A stretch of 64,000 nucleotides of DNA, from the NCBI GenBank assembly GCA_965262235.1, contig OZ253504.1:2914001-2978000 (forward strand). The letters run 5' to 3'. Numbering within the stretch: position 1 is the stretch's first letter; the number at the start of each line of letters is the position of its first letter. This DNA comes from CATQGW01 sp965262235 (GTDB taxonomy: Bacteria; Chloroflexota; Dehalococcoidia; Bin125). Below, piece by piece: positions 33,404 to 41,657 of this stretch. The translations under genes were made by a program, and so were the position numbers. Below the pieces are notes generated by a model. The model saw only the letters and a program-made list of their open reading frames with translations, was not told where the DNA came from and made no database searches.

Positions 33404-35257
33404 GTGCGCAGCACCGTCCTCTACCGCAAGTGGCGGCCCGCCGACTTCGACTCGGTGGCCGGCCAGGACGCCGTGATCCGCACGCTTCAGAACGCGGTGG
33501 CGCAGGACAAGATCTCGCACGCCTATCTGTTTTGCGGCCCGCGCGGGACCGGCAAGACCACAACGGCGCGGATCATGGCGCGCGCGATCAACGGCGTCGC
33601 GCCGAGCGCCGGCGCGCTCGACGGCGGCTCCGACGGCATGGGCTTCGACCTGGTCGAGATCGACGCCGCCAGCAATCGCGGGATCGACGACATCCGCGAG
33701 CTGCGCGAGCGCGCCAACTACCAGCCCGGCTCGTCGCGCTTCAAGGTCTACCTGATCGACGAGGTGCACCAGCTCACCGGCGCTGCGGCCGACGCGCTGC
33801 TGAAGACGCTCGAGGAGCCGCCGCCGCACGTCGTCTTCATCCTCGCGACGACGGACCCCGAGGCGTTGAAGCCGACCGTGCTGAGCCGCTGCCAACGCTT
33901 TGACTTCCGGCGCGTCGCCGTCGACGACACGGTGGCGCGGCTGCGCACGATCGCGGACGCCGAGCAGATCCGGATCGGCGACGACGCGCTGCGGCTGATC
34001 GCCCGCGAGTCGACCGGCTCGCTGCGCGACGCGGTCAATCTGCTCGACCAGCTCTGGACCACCTGCGGCGACGAGGTGTCGCTGGAGGCAGCGCAAGAGG
34101 CGCTGGGCCTCAGCCCTGACGCGCGCGCGCTCGAGCTGGTGCAGGCGGCGCTGCACAAAGACCTCAGCGCCGGCCTCGGCGTGATCGGCGCGGTCCAGTC
34201 GGACGCGATCGACTTCATGCGTTTCAAGAAGCAGGTGGTCACGCATCTGCGCCACGTGCTGCTGCTGCTGACCGGCGCGGAGCGTTCGCTGGCGCTGAGC
34301 AAGCCCGAGGAGGAGCGGCTGCGCGAGGTCGGCAAGGATGTCGATCCCTCGGTCGCCGTGACGGCGCTGCGCGCGTTTGCCGACGCCGACGTGCGCTCGG
34401 ACCCCTACCAGCCGCTGCCGCTCGAGCTGGCGCTCGCAGACATCGTCTACGGGCCGGCGCAGGTCGTGGCGGAAGCGGCGCCGCCGCCGGCTCAGCAGCG
34501 CCGCGAGACGCAGCGTGGCGGCCAGCGCAGCGGACAACGCGGAGAGCCACAGCGCGGCCGCGAGCCTCAACGCGGTCGCGAACCGCAGCGCGGTCGCCGC
34601 GAAACGCGCGCCGCCCAACCGCCCCCGGTCGGCCGCGCGGCTGCCGGCGCCGATCCCACGCCCGCGCCGAACCGCGGGGCCGCTCCTGCTGCACCGCAGC
34701 GCCGCGTTGAGGAAGCTTCAGCGCCCGCTGCACAGCCGGCGGCGCCGGCTCAGGCGCCGGCTCGAGCGCCGGCCCAGGCAGGCGATGATCGGATGGTTGC
34801 GATCCGGCTGGAGGTAAAGAAACGCGGCAACGCCCGCCTGGCCGCGATGTTGAACCGCTCCTGCCGAATCGTCGAAGAGACCGAGCAGAAGCTGACACTC
34901 GGCTTCTTCCCCAACTACCACGCCTTCCACCTCGTGCAGGTCCGTGAGGGGGCCGGCGACGTGGCGGCGGCTGCATCGGCCGTGCTGGGCCGCACCGTGA
35001 CCGTTGAGTGCGTCGAGATCGATGACAGGGCGCGACCGGCCCGGTCGCCGGCCGCGCAGCCTCCAGTTGCGGCGACCGCCCCCGCCGCGCCGACAAGGGC
35101 CGAGCGCGAGCCTCGCCCGGCGCAGGCGGTCGAGCCGGCGCCAGAACCCAAGCCACAACCCGCGCCCGAACTTGCAGCCAAACCCGCGCCCACACCGTCC
35201 TATAGTCTCGCGGAGGACGCAATGCAGCGCTTCGGCGCGCGCAAAGTCCCGACCTGA
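33404..35257 (+). CDS. dnaX: DNA polymerase III subunit gamma/tau, lacking the zinc module
   Basis: A 617-residue clamp-loader ATPase. LYRKWRPADFDSVAGQ (about 6-21) opens the AAA+ domain, with Walker A GPRGTGKTT (45-53), Walker B YLIDEVHQL, sensor ILATTDPE and arginine finger SRCQRFDFRR. The four cysteines of the zinc insertion usually found between Walker A and DLVEIDAAS are missing; that loop here is short and Gly/Ser-rich (about 66-80). A Gln/Arg/Gly and Pro/Ala-rich linker (about 360-470) joins a tau-like C-terminal domain. Start GTG 33404 matches family length; GTG 33338, which overlaps ybeY, would add 22 residues. Confidence 0.94.
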   Translation: MRSTVLYRKWRPADFDSVAGQDAVIRTLQNAVAQDKISHAYLFCGPRGTGKTTTARIMARAINGVAPSAGALDGGSDGMGFDLVEIDAASNRGIDDIRELRERANYQPGSSRFKVYLIDEVHQLTGAAADALLKTLEEPPPHVVFILATTDPEALKPTVLSRCQRFDFRRVAVDDTVARLRTIADAEQIRIGDDALRLIARESTGSLRDAVNLLDQLWTTCGDEVSLEAAQEALGLSPDARALELVQAALHKDLSAGLGVIGAVQSDAIDFMRFKKQVVTHLRHVLLLLTGAERSLALSKPEEERLREVGKDVDPSVAVTALRAFADADVRSDPYQPLPLELALADIVYGPAQVVAEAAPPPAQQRRETQRGGQRSGQRGEPQRGREPQRGREPQRGRRETRAAQPPPVGRAAAGADPTPAPNRGAAPAAPQRRVEEASAPAAQPAAPAQAPARAPAQAGDDRMVAIRLEVKKRGNARLAAMLNRSCRIVEETEQKLTLGFFPNYHAFHLVQVREGAGDVAAAASAVLGRTVTVECVEIDDRARPARSPAAQPPVAATAPAAPTRAEREPRPAQAVEPAPEPKPQPAPELAAKPAPTPSYSLAEDAMQRFGARKVPT

Positions 35258-35296
35258 GCGCTCAGACGCCCGCGCGGCGACCGAACGGAGTGCCTG

Positions 35297-35677
35297 ATGG
35301 CCAAGAAGGGCGGCATGTACCGGCAGTCGCGGCGGCCCGCGCGTGGGCAGGGCGCTGCCTCCGCGGGTGGGTTCAACCCCGAGATGCTGCGTCGCGCCCA
35401 GGAGCTGCAAACGCAGCTCGCCGAGGCGCAGGATGAGCTCAAGGACGCCACCGTGACGGCCAGCGCCGGCGGCGGGATCGTCTCGGTCACGCTCGGCGGC
35501 GACCACAAGCTGCGCGAGGTGACGATCGACCCCGATGTGGTCGATCCCGACGACACCGAGATGCTGCAGGACCTGCTCGTGGCTGCGGTCAACGAGGCGC
35601 AGGACCAGCTTGAGGCGTTGCGCGAGGAGCGGATGTCGGGGCTCACGGACGGGCTGCAGGTCCCGGGCTTCCAGTAG
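35297..35677 (+). CDS. ybaB: Nucleoid-associated protein YbaB/EbfC
   Basis: A 126-residue DNA-binding protein. The core is MLRRAQELQTQLAEAQDELK then VTVTASAGGGIVSVTLGGD-like strands (residues 30-115) and the DLLVAAVNEAQDQ helix. The N-terminal 27 residues are a basic Gly/Arg-rich extension not seen in most homologues. The dnaX-ybaB-recR order is conserved across bacteria. ATG 35297 follows CGGAGTG. Confidence 0.93.
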   Translation: MAKKGGMYRQSRRPARGQGAASAGGFNPEMLRRAQELQTQLAEAQDELKDATVTASAGGGIVSVTLGGDHKLREVTIDPDVVDPDDTEMLQDLLVAAVNEAQDQLEALREERMSGLTDGLQVPGFQ

Positions 35678-35687
35678 GGGCGGCGCC

Positions 35688-36350
35688 ATGCAGCGATCGC
35701 CCGTCACCGCGCCCACGCTGTCTCGCCTGATCGAGGCGTTTCACAGACTCCCGGGGATCGGTCCGAAGACCGCTCAGCGGCTCGCCTACTACATCCTGCG
35801 AGCGCCCCGCGACGAGGCCGAAGCGCTCGCCACCGCGCTGCTGGAAGTCAAGGACCGCACGCAGCTCTGCAGCATCTGCCAGAACATCACCGATACCGAC
35901 CCCTGCGCCGTCTGCAGCGACCCGGGCCGCGCGACCGACACCATCTGCGTCGTCGAGGAGCCGCTCGACATCGTCGCGATCGAGCGCACCGGCGTGCACC
36001 GCGGCCGCTATCACGTGCTGCACGGCGCGATCAGCCCGATGGACGGGATCGGCCCGGAGGACCTAAAGGTCCGCGAGCTGCTCGCGCGGCTGGGCGACCA
36101 CACCATCGAAGAGGTGATCCTCGCCACCAATCCGAACCTCGAGGGCGAGGCGACCGCCGGCTATCTCTCGCGCGTGATCGGCGCGATGGGCATCCCGCTG
36201 ACGCGGATCGCGCATGGTCTGCCGGTCGGCGCGGACGTTGAATACGCCGACGAACGCACGCTCCGCGAAGCCATGACCCACCGCGTCCGCATGGGCGGCG
36301 ACGCCGACTCAGGCGCCAATACAGGCGCCAACACAGGGGACGGCCGCTGA
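35688..36350 (+). CDS. recR: Recombination mediator RecR
   Basis: A 220-residue protein of the RecFOR gap-repair pathway. The helix-hairpin-helix LPGIGPKTAQRLAYYIL (21-37), Cys4 zinc finger (C61, C64, C73, C76) and TOPRIM domain starting at ICVVEEPLDIVAIE (about 86-99) are all present. A 15-residue Asn/Thr/Gly tail is extra. ATG 35688 follows GGGGCGG. It shares a 1-nt overlap (TGATG) with recO. Confidence 0.96.
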   Translation: MQRSPVTAPTLSRLIEAFHRLPGIGPKTAQRLAYYILRAPRDEAEALATALLEVKDRTQLCSICQNITDTDPCAVCSDPGRATDTICVVEEPLDIVAIERTGVHRGRYHVLHGAISPMDGIGPEDLKVRELLARLGDHTIEEVILATNPNLEGEATAGYLSRVIGAMGIPLTRIAHGLPVGADVEYADERTLREAMTHRVRMGGDADSGANTGANTGDGR

Positions 36351-37162
36351 TGCCGCGCACGATGCCGCTGCGCACGGAGGCGATCGTGCTGCGTCAGCGT
36401 GGGATCGGCGACGCCGACAAGGTCTGCGTGCTGCTCTCGCCCGGCCGCGGGCGGATCGAGGCGGTCGCGCGCGGCGTGCGCAAGACGACGAGCCGCCTGG
36501 CCGGCCATGTAGACGCTCTCAGCCGCGGGACGTTTCAGCTCGCCCAGGGACGTTCGATGTTGATCGTCACGCAGGCTCAGACGCTCGACGCGTGGCCCGA
36601 GCTGCACGACGACATGGATCGGCTCAGCCTCGCCTCAGGCGTCGCCGAGCTGATCGACCGCACCGCGATGGCGGACGTGCACAGCGCGCAGCTCTACCGG
36701 CTCGTCCGCGAGACGTTGACGCGGGTTGCGGAGACTCCGGACCCTCGCGCAGCGGTGCGCTGGTTCCAGCTGCATTGGCTCGATCAGCAGGGCTACCAGC
36801 CGGAGCTCGACGACTGTGTGCGCTGCCGGACGCCGCTCGGGCCGACCGGCAACGGGCTCGCCGCGGGCGACGGCGGCGTGGTCTGTCCCGACTGCCACCG
36901 CGCCGGCGCGGGGCTGCCGTTGTCGCCTGCAGCCTTCAAGTTGCTACGCTACATGCGACGATCGTCGTTCGAGCATTCGGCGCAGGTGCGGCTGGACCGC
37001 GCGACCGCGTTGGAAGTCGATCGACAGCTGGCGTCGCTTGTCGAGCACGCGCTTGACGGGCGACTGCGCAGCGCGTCGTTTGCGCAGGCGCTGGAGGGCG
37101 CGGAGCGCAGAGCGGGAACGATCCCAACAGCAACGAGGGAAGCCAACCATGCCCCTATATGA
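36350..37162 (+). CDS. recO: DNA repair protein RecO
   Basis: A 270-residue RecFOR-pathway protein. The N-terminal OB-fold starts at RTEAIVLRQRGIGDADKVCV (8-27) and runs to about 80. A helical domain follows, with a zinc-binding set C156, C159, C179, C182. The direct recR-recO overlap strongly implies coordinated synthesis of the mediator pair. The stop lies 14 nt inside the next gene. Confidence 0.94.
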   Translation: MPRTMPLRTEAIVLRQRGIGDADKVCVLLSPGRGRIEAVARGVRKTTSRLAGHVDALSRGTFQLAQGRSMLIVTQAQTLDAWPELHDDMDRLSLASGVAELIDRTAMADVHSAQLYRLVRETLTRVAETPDPRAAVRWFQLHWLDQQGYQPELDDCVRCRTPLGPTGNGLAAGDGGVVCPDCHRAGAGLPLSPAAFKLLRYMRRSSFEHSAQVRLDRATALEVDRQLASLVEHALDGRLRSASFAQALEGAERRAGTIPTATREANHAPI

Positions 37163-37589
37163 GTACCTCTGCGAAGACTGCGACGGCGTCTTCGAAGTCG
37201 TTCGCCCGATTCGGGAAGCGCCGGAACCGCAGCCCTGCCCGGAGTGCGACGAGGAGTGCGAGCGGGTGATGCCCTCCTCGTTCTCGGCCTACATTATGCG
37301 CCAGGGCTACCCGCGCCGCATCCCCGACCGCGGCAACTACTGGCACCTCGGCAAGGAGGTCACCTACCTCCCGAAGAAGGCGCGCCCTTACGAGCACCCG
37401 CAGGTCACCAAGCAGCGGGAGAAGGAGCCCCTGGCCGCACAGGACTACACGGACCTCGTCGACCAGAAGATCGCCGAGCGCCGGCTGATGCGCGAAGATC
37501 GCCGCAAAGAGCGCGAGATCAAGCAGGAGCGCATGTCCAAGAAGGGCAAGGAGCTCAAGCCCGCAATGCCGCCCAAGCCGCGCAGCTAG
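37149..37589 (+). CDS. FmdB-family zinc-ribbon protein
   Basis: A 146-residue protein with an N-terminal zinc ribbon (MPLYEYLCEDCDGVFEVV with C8/C11, then C30/C33) and a highly charged Lys/Arg/Glu-rich C-terminal helix (about 85-146). FmdB ribbons are proposed transcriptional regulators, but the role is unproven. Most family members are 60-110 residues, so the long charged tail is notable. It overlaps recO by 14 nt. The 176 nt after it hold no gene I can support. Confidence 0.85.
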   Translation: MPLYEYLCEDCDGVFEVVRPIREAPEPQPCPECDEECERVMPSSFSAYIMRQGYPRRIPDRGNYWHLGKEVTYLPKKARPYEHPQVTKQREKEPLAAQDYTDLVDQKIAERRLMREDRRKEREIKQERMSKKGKELKPAMPPKPRS

Positions 37590-37765
37590 CCCGGCTTCAG
37601 CTCAATCGCCCCTCCCCTTGCTCCACTACGTCGCGGGACAGCGGGGAAGCGGGCGGCATCTCCTCCTGCCCGAAACGACGCGTTTGATCAGATGTCGGCG
37701 ACGGGGGAGGGCTTCCGCGACGCCATACGACGGTTGCGCGCAGGTCCCTGCAAACAGCCCCAGCG

Positions 37766-37981
37766 TCAGGCGGACCGCCAACGGCGGAAGGCGATGATCG
37801 CCCAGATGCCCTCGGCGATCAGGAACGGATACGACCCAATCAGCAGCGCGTAAGCGGCGGCCAGAGCGCAGCCGCCGGCGAAGATGGCGATGAACGCCGG
37901 GTGGCGCGCCTCCAGGGCATAGCTGAGCACCATCGTGGTGACCGCCACGATGCCGAGCGCTTCGATCATCACCGCGCTCAT
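37766..37981 (-). CDS. Small membrane protein, third gene of the MerR operon
   Basis: A 71-residue hydrophobic protein with about three short membrane helices (residues 5-22, 28-46 and 50-65) and a basic C-terminus (FRRWRSA). I do not recognise a named family. One cysteine (about 38) lies within the second helix. Its ATG overlaps the MerR stop by 4 nt, so it is almost certainly translated from the regulated transcript. A transport or envelope role in the same response is plausible but inferred only from position. Confidence 0.7.
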   Translation of the reverse strand: MSAVMIEALGIVAVTTMVLSYALEARHPAFIAIFAGGCALAAAYALLIGSYPFLIAEGIWAIIAFRRWRSA

Positions 37982-38379
37982 CGCGTTCGCTTCGCCACAC
38001 GTCCACCGCCGACGGCGATTTCGACGCAGCCCTCAGGCGACGCGCATTCGCACTTCAACATCTCAGTCAGTAGACGGTCCATCTGTTCGAGCGCGTTGAT
38101 CTGATCACGAACCGCCGCTTGTTTCTCGCCTGCGAGAGTCCGCCACATTCGTCCCGCGTGCGGATCGGCGAAATGGCTGTCCTGGAGAGCCCGCATTTCG
38201 GCGATGCTGAAGCCCGCCGCCTGCGCTAGCTGAATGAACCGCAGCGTGAGTACCGCCTTGTCGTCGATCGCACGCTGGCCGGACACGCGCTGTTGCGGTT
38301 CGATCAGCCCGACCTTCTCGTAGTAGCGGATCGTTGATGCCGGGATGCCGAGCTCACGGGCGACGTCGCCGATCTTCAT
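37978..38379 (-). CDS. MerR-family metal/redox-type transcription regulator
   Basis: A 133-residue regulator. The winged HTH is at 1-70 (MKIGDVARELGIPASTIRYY, then EKVGLIEP), followed by a dimerisation helix (about 82-108) and a C-terminal sensor loop with C110, C112 and C118. The C110-C118 spacing equals that of the CueR Cu(I)-binding pair (C112/C120 in E. coli CueR, from family knowledge); C112 is extra. This suggests a soft-metal or thiol-redox signal, though the ligand is uncertain. ATG overlaps the upstream gene stop by 4 nt. Confidence 0.92.
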   Translation of the reverse strand: MKIGDVARELGIPASTIRYYEKVGLIEPQQRVSGQRAIDDKAVLTLRFIQLAQAAGFSIAEMRALQDSHFADPHAGRMWRTLAGEKQAAVRDQINALEQMDRLLTEMLKCECASPEGCVEIAVGGGRVAKRTR

Positions 38380-38735
38380 GCGCCGGCCATGAGTGCGGCG
38401 AACGATTCGAGCGTCGCCTGAGCTTCCGCCGGACCCTCGATGGCGAGGCTGAGACCGTCGTCAGCCGGCGTGACGCTGAAGCTGAGGAAGCCGCAGCATT
38501 GACGCTCAAGGCCGGCGAACACCTCGACCTGCGCTCGCACGGCATCGCCAGCAGCGAACCGCACCAGGAGCCCGGAATCGAGCGATTTGGTACCCAGCAC
38601 GTGCGGCAGCAGGCTCTCCACGACCAGAGCCCGCCGAGCGCGCAAGTCATCGCTGCCGAGCGAACAGGCGACGACCTCCGAGCTCAGCTCGTCACCTGTG
38701 GAGGCGACGCTTACGACCTCGCTCTGCTCGTTCAT
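38376..38735 (-). CDS. Unnamed small protein with vicinal cysteines, first gene of the MerR operon
   Basis: A 119-residue soluble protein of ferredoxin-like alpha/beta character. Its most striking feature is the vicinal pair C80-C81 in GLERQCCGFLSF; a further cysteine is C24. Similar RxCCxFxxF sequences are, as I recall, encoded near heavy-metal regulators, suggesting a metal-binding or thiol-relay role, but no function is established. It is the first gene downstream of the MerR-type promoter and is coupled to merR by ATGA overlap. GGGAA precedes the ATG. Confidence 0.75.
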   Translation of the reverse strand: MNEQSEVVSVASTGDELSSEVVACSLGSDDLRARRALVVESLLPHVLGTKSLDSGLLVRFAAGDAVRAQVEVFAGLERQCCGFLSFSVTPADDGLSLAIEGPAEAQATLESFAALMAGA

Positions 38736-38771
38736 GGTTCGGTTTCCCTTCTGTCTGGTGCGATCGATGGG

Positions 38772-38802
38772 AACCTACAAGCTGAAGCCAACTTCAAGTC
38801 AA
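38772..38802 (-). promoter_or_regulatory. MerR-type promoter/operator with 19-bp spacer
   Basis: On the minus strand -35 TTGACT (38802-38797) and -10 TAGGTT (38777-38772) are separated by exactly 19 bp, the long spacer that MerR-family activators untwist. Within the spacer lies the dyad TGAAG-TTGG-CTTCA. The start of transcription would be about 30 nt before the first operon gene. The regulator is itself in this operon, implying autoregulation. Confidence 0.85.
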
Positions 38803-38863
38803 GCGCTGAGGTGGCAGACCGGTGAGAAGCAGGAACGACGGAAAGTGGCGTCAGGGGTTGTCC

Positions 38864-39844
38864 CTAGAAGTCGCGTTGTGTGACGAACTCGGCGATCGCG
38901 GTGAGCTCTCCGCGCGGGCCGTCGGCGGGCGTCTCGTGCAGCGCGGAGATCGCGCGGTCGCGCCATTCCCAGGCGACCGACATGCACTGGTCGATGATCG
39001 TGTCCTGACGAATCGCGTCGAGCGAGGCCTCGAGCCAGCGCTCGCGCTCGTCACCCTCGCTCGCGTCGAGGAAGCGCGAGACGGGGTTGCTGTCGGGCTG
39101 GCGGTCCATCAGCACGATCGCGGGCAGCGTCAATGTGCCGGCGCTGAGGTCGCCGCCGACCGGCTTGCCGAGCTGCTCCTCGGTGCCGCAGAAGTCAAGG
39201 ATGTCGTCGACGATCTGGAAGGCCATGCCCACGCTGCGGCCGTATTCGCGCAGCGCCTCGATCGTCTCGCTGCGGCAGCCGGCCATCATCGCGCCGCCGG
39301 CGCCGGCGGTGGAGAACAGCGATGCCGTCTTGCCGTGGATGCGAACGTAGTAGTCGCGCATCGTGCCTGAGGCGGAGTCGTAGGCGCTGACATCCTGCGC
39401 GAGCTCGCCCTTGGCCATCACCATCAGCGTCTCGGCGAAGAGCCGGATCACGCCGATGTGGCCGGTGCGGGCGACGAGCTCGGCGGCGTGGGCGAACATG
39501 TAGTCACCGAGCATCACGCTGGCGGCGTTGCCGAAGCTGGCGTTGGCCGTCGCCTCGCCGCGCCGGGTGTCTGAGGCGTCGATCACATCGTCGTGCACGA
39601 GCGTCGCCGTGTGCAGCAGCTCGATCGAAGCCGCGAGCGGGATCTGGGTGTCGGCGTCGTAGTTGCCGAAGCCCCCGGCGAGCAGCGAGATCGCCGGCCG
39701 CAGCCGCTTGCCGCCGCGCGAGAGGACCTGGTTCAGCATCGCCTCAAGCGGCACAAAGTCCGACCGCGCCACCAGCGACAGGGTGTCCTCAACGACCGCC
39801 AGGTCGTCCGCAACGGTCTCGTAGAGATTCGCAGGTGAGGTCAT
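38864..39844 (-). CDS. All-trans polyprenyl diphosphate synthase
   Basis: A 326-residue prenyltransferase that extends allylic diphosphates with isopentenyl diphosphate, probably for the quinone side chain. The first Asp-rich motif is DDVID (85-89) in LVHDDVIDASDTRRGE, the second is DDILD (about 214-218). GGKRLRP (44-50) binds diphosphate. Chain length cannot be read reliably. No other isoprenoid gene is adjacent. The ATG has no Shine-Dalgarno sequence; a TAACCT hexamer ends 8 nt upstream, suggesting a leaderless transcript. Confidence 0.93.
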   Translation of the reverse strand: MTSPANLYETVADDLAVVEDTLSLVARSDFVPLEAMLNQVLSRGGKRLRPAISLLAGGFGNYDADTQIPLAASIELLHTATLVHDDVIDASDTRRGEATANASFGNAASVMLGDYMFAHAAELVARTGHIGVIRLFAETLMVMAKGELAQDVSAYDSASGTMRDYYVRIHGKTASLFSTAGAGGAMMAGCRSETIEALREYGRSVGMAFQIVDDILDFCGTEEQLGKPVGGDLSAGTLTLPAIVLMDRQPDSNPVSRFLDASEGDERERWLEASLDAIRQDTIIDQCMSVAWEWRDRAISALHETPADGPRGELTAIAEFVTQRDF

Positions 39845-39899
39845 CAGCGCTCAGGTTACCCCGCGTATTCTTGAGGGGCATTCGCGAATGGAGGCCAGC

Positions 39900-40934
39900 A
39901 TGGCGACCGGGGAGCTTGGGCGCATTCAAGATGTAGAACTTCGTGATGTCTGGCCAAACGAGGCGCAAGACTTTACCCCCTGGCTCGCGGAACACTTGGA
40001 CCTGCTGGGAAGCGCCATCGGCCTGGATTTGGAACGTGTCGACACTGAAGTGCCAGTCGGAGGATTCGTGCTTGACATCCTGGCAAGCTCGGAAGCGGTT
40101 GGCCAGGTTGCGATTGAGAACCAACTCACCGTTGCCGATCATGGGCACCTCGGTCAACTAGCGACGTACGCAGCCGGCGTGGGCGCCAGCGCTTTGGTTT
40201 GGGTGGCGGCGTCGTTTCGTCAGGAGCACTTAGCGGCCCTTGACTGGCTTAACGAGTGGACTGATTCGAGACTCGGCTTCTTTGCTGTCGAAGTCAGAAC
40301 TATCAAGATCGGCGGGTCCCTGCCGGCAGCGGACTTTCGCGCAATCGCCGCTCCCAAGGATTGGGCGCGTAGGGGAGGGGCAGCTCGGTCCGCCACTGGC
40401 ATGACTAACAGTGAGAGAGATCGTCGCGTTGCTTTCTTCAATCGCCTCGTTGCTGGAGCGAACGAGCGAAAGCTCAAGACTTCGGGGAGTGCCGGTTCTG
40501 TCGTCAAGTCAAAATCCTTCCCCTGCGGAGGCAGAGAAGACGGCCTCATGTACTGGGTCGACCTACGTACGAATGGCGTATTGGCCGTGCAGCTGAATGT
40601 CAGGACCGGAGATCTTGATCTAAACAAGGCCATCATCAGCGCCCTTGACGAGGACAAGATTGAGATTGAGCGGGAGTTGGGATTCCTGCCCGAGTTATTC
40701 GCGCCAGATCCTGACGGTCCTCGTGGGCGCCTTAAGGGAGCGGTGGCGATGTTTCGGGATGCGTCCATCGACGATCCGCCTGACAGTGTCCAGGAAGCCC
40801 TGGAATGGTGCCTGAGCGTGCTTGAAGCGTTCCAGCGGCGGCTGGAACCCAGACTGATGGAGATCATTCAGCGGCTAAAGGCGGAAGAGGCGGACGGCAT
40901 TGGCGAAGGTGGCTTGGGCGACAACTTCGAGTGA
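39900..40934 (+). CDS. DUF4268 protein with PD-(D/E)XK nuclease-like core
   Basis: A 344-residue protein. The N-terminal region carries LDILASSEAVGQVAIENQ (about 59-76), a D-x(n)-E-x-Q variant of the PD-(D/E)XK nuclease core, followed by DHGHLGQLATYAAG and the LDWLNEWT segment typical of DUF4268. The C-terminal DUF4268 half spans about 165-320. GC is visibly lower than neighbours (one sampled 60-bp line has 32 G/C versus 40 in tatD), suggesting recent acquisition. ATG 39900 has GGAGG at 5 nt; ATG 39888 is an alternative. Its last 60 nt overlap tatD antisense. A restriction or defence role is possible but unproven. Confidence 0.85.
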   Translation: MATGELGRIQDVELRDVWPNEAQDFTPWLAEHLDLLGSAIGLDLERVDTEVPVGGFVLDILASSEAVGQVAIENQLTVADHGHLGQLATYAAGVGASALVWVAASFRQEHLAALDWLNEWTDSRLGFFAVEVRTIKIGGSLPAADFRAIAAPKDWARRGGAARSATGMTNSERDRRVAFFNRLVAGANERKLKTSGSAGSVVKSKSFPCGGREDGLMYWVDLRTNGVLAVQLNVRTGDLDLNKAIISALDEDKIEIERELGFLPELFAPDPDGPRGRLKGAVAMFRDASIDDPPDSVQEALEWCLSVLEAFQRRLEPRLMEIIQRLKAEEADGIGEGGLGDNFE

Positions 40935-41657
40935 CTCGCCGCGGGATTTGGCGATCTGCTGGGCTGTATGAACGATGTTTGCGGGTTCGTTTCGTTTGCC
41001 GCGCGCTGGTTGGGGGGTGAGGTAGGGGCAGTCGGTCTCGAGCACGATTGCGTCGTCGCGAAGCGCCGCCGCCGCAGCGCGCAGCTCGTCGTTCTTTGGG
41101 TAGGTGACCGGGCCGGCGAACGAGAGCAGGAAGCCCACCTCGGCGTAGGCGAGTGCGAGGGTGTCGTGGCCGGAGAAGCAGTGCACCACGCCCACAGGCG
41201 CCCCGCGTCGGCACGCGGCGCCCCACGGGGCGAGCACATCCCAGGTCGCATCGTGCGCGTCGCGCGAGTGGATCACGACCGGCAGATCCAGCTCGTCGGC
41301 CAGCGCGAGCTGCTCGCGAAACGCCTGCAGCTGGATCGCGCGCGGCGACAGATTCCGATAGAAGTCGAGGCCGATCTCGCCGATCGCGACCACGCGCTCG
41401 CTGGCGGCCAGCGCGCGAAGTTCGCGGGCCAGCTGCGGTGTCCAATCCTTCGCGTCGTGGGGATGCAGGCCGACCGTGGCGAAGATCTCGTCGTGCGTCT
41501 CGGCCAGCGCGACTGCTGCACGGCTGGTCTGCAGGTCGGTGCCGACGGTCACGTAGCGCTCGACGCCGGCCGCCCGTGCTCGCGCCAGTACGCCGTCAAT
41601 GTCGGCCAGCAGCGCCGGGTCGTGGAGGTGTGCGTGGGTGTCGAACAGCGCGCTCAC
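40875..41657 (-). CDS. tatD: TatD-family metal-dependent DNase
   Basis: A 260-residue amidohydrolase-fold nuclease. FDTHAHLHDP (about 5-14) supplies the first metal ligands. GEIGLDFYRN (about 93-102), PVVIHSRDA, VHCFSG and LETDCPYLTP complete the site. Family roles include 3'-5' exonuclease activity in DNA repair. GTG 41657 overlaps the metG stop by 4 nt, the common metG-tatD pairing. The gene end is complete (NAVRLFRL) and lies under the DUF4268 gene. Confidence 0.94.
   Translation of the reverse strand: MSALFDTHAHLHDPALLADIDGVLARARAAGVERYVTVGTDLQTSRAAVALAETHDEIFATVGLHPHDAKDWTPQLARELRALAASERVVAIGEIGLDFYRNLSPRAIQLQAFREQLALADELDLPVVIHSRDAHDATWDVLAPWGAACRRGAPVGVVHCFSGHDTLALAYAEVGFLLSFAGPVTYPKNDELRAAAAALRDDAIVLETDCPYLTPQPARGKRNEPANIVHTAQQIAKSRGESLEVVAQATFANAVRLFRL

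Noticed and set aside
37590..37765. Possible small RNA or gene in the 176-nt gap after the FmdB gene
   Set aside because: I see no stable structure, promoter or conserved-looking frame; nothing can be supported there.
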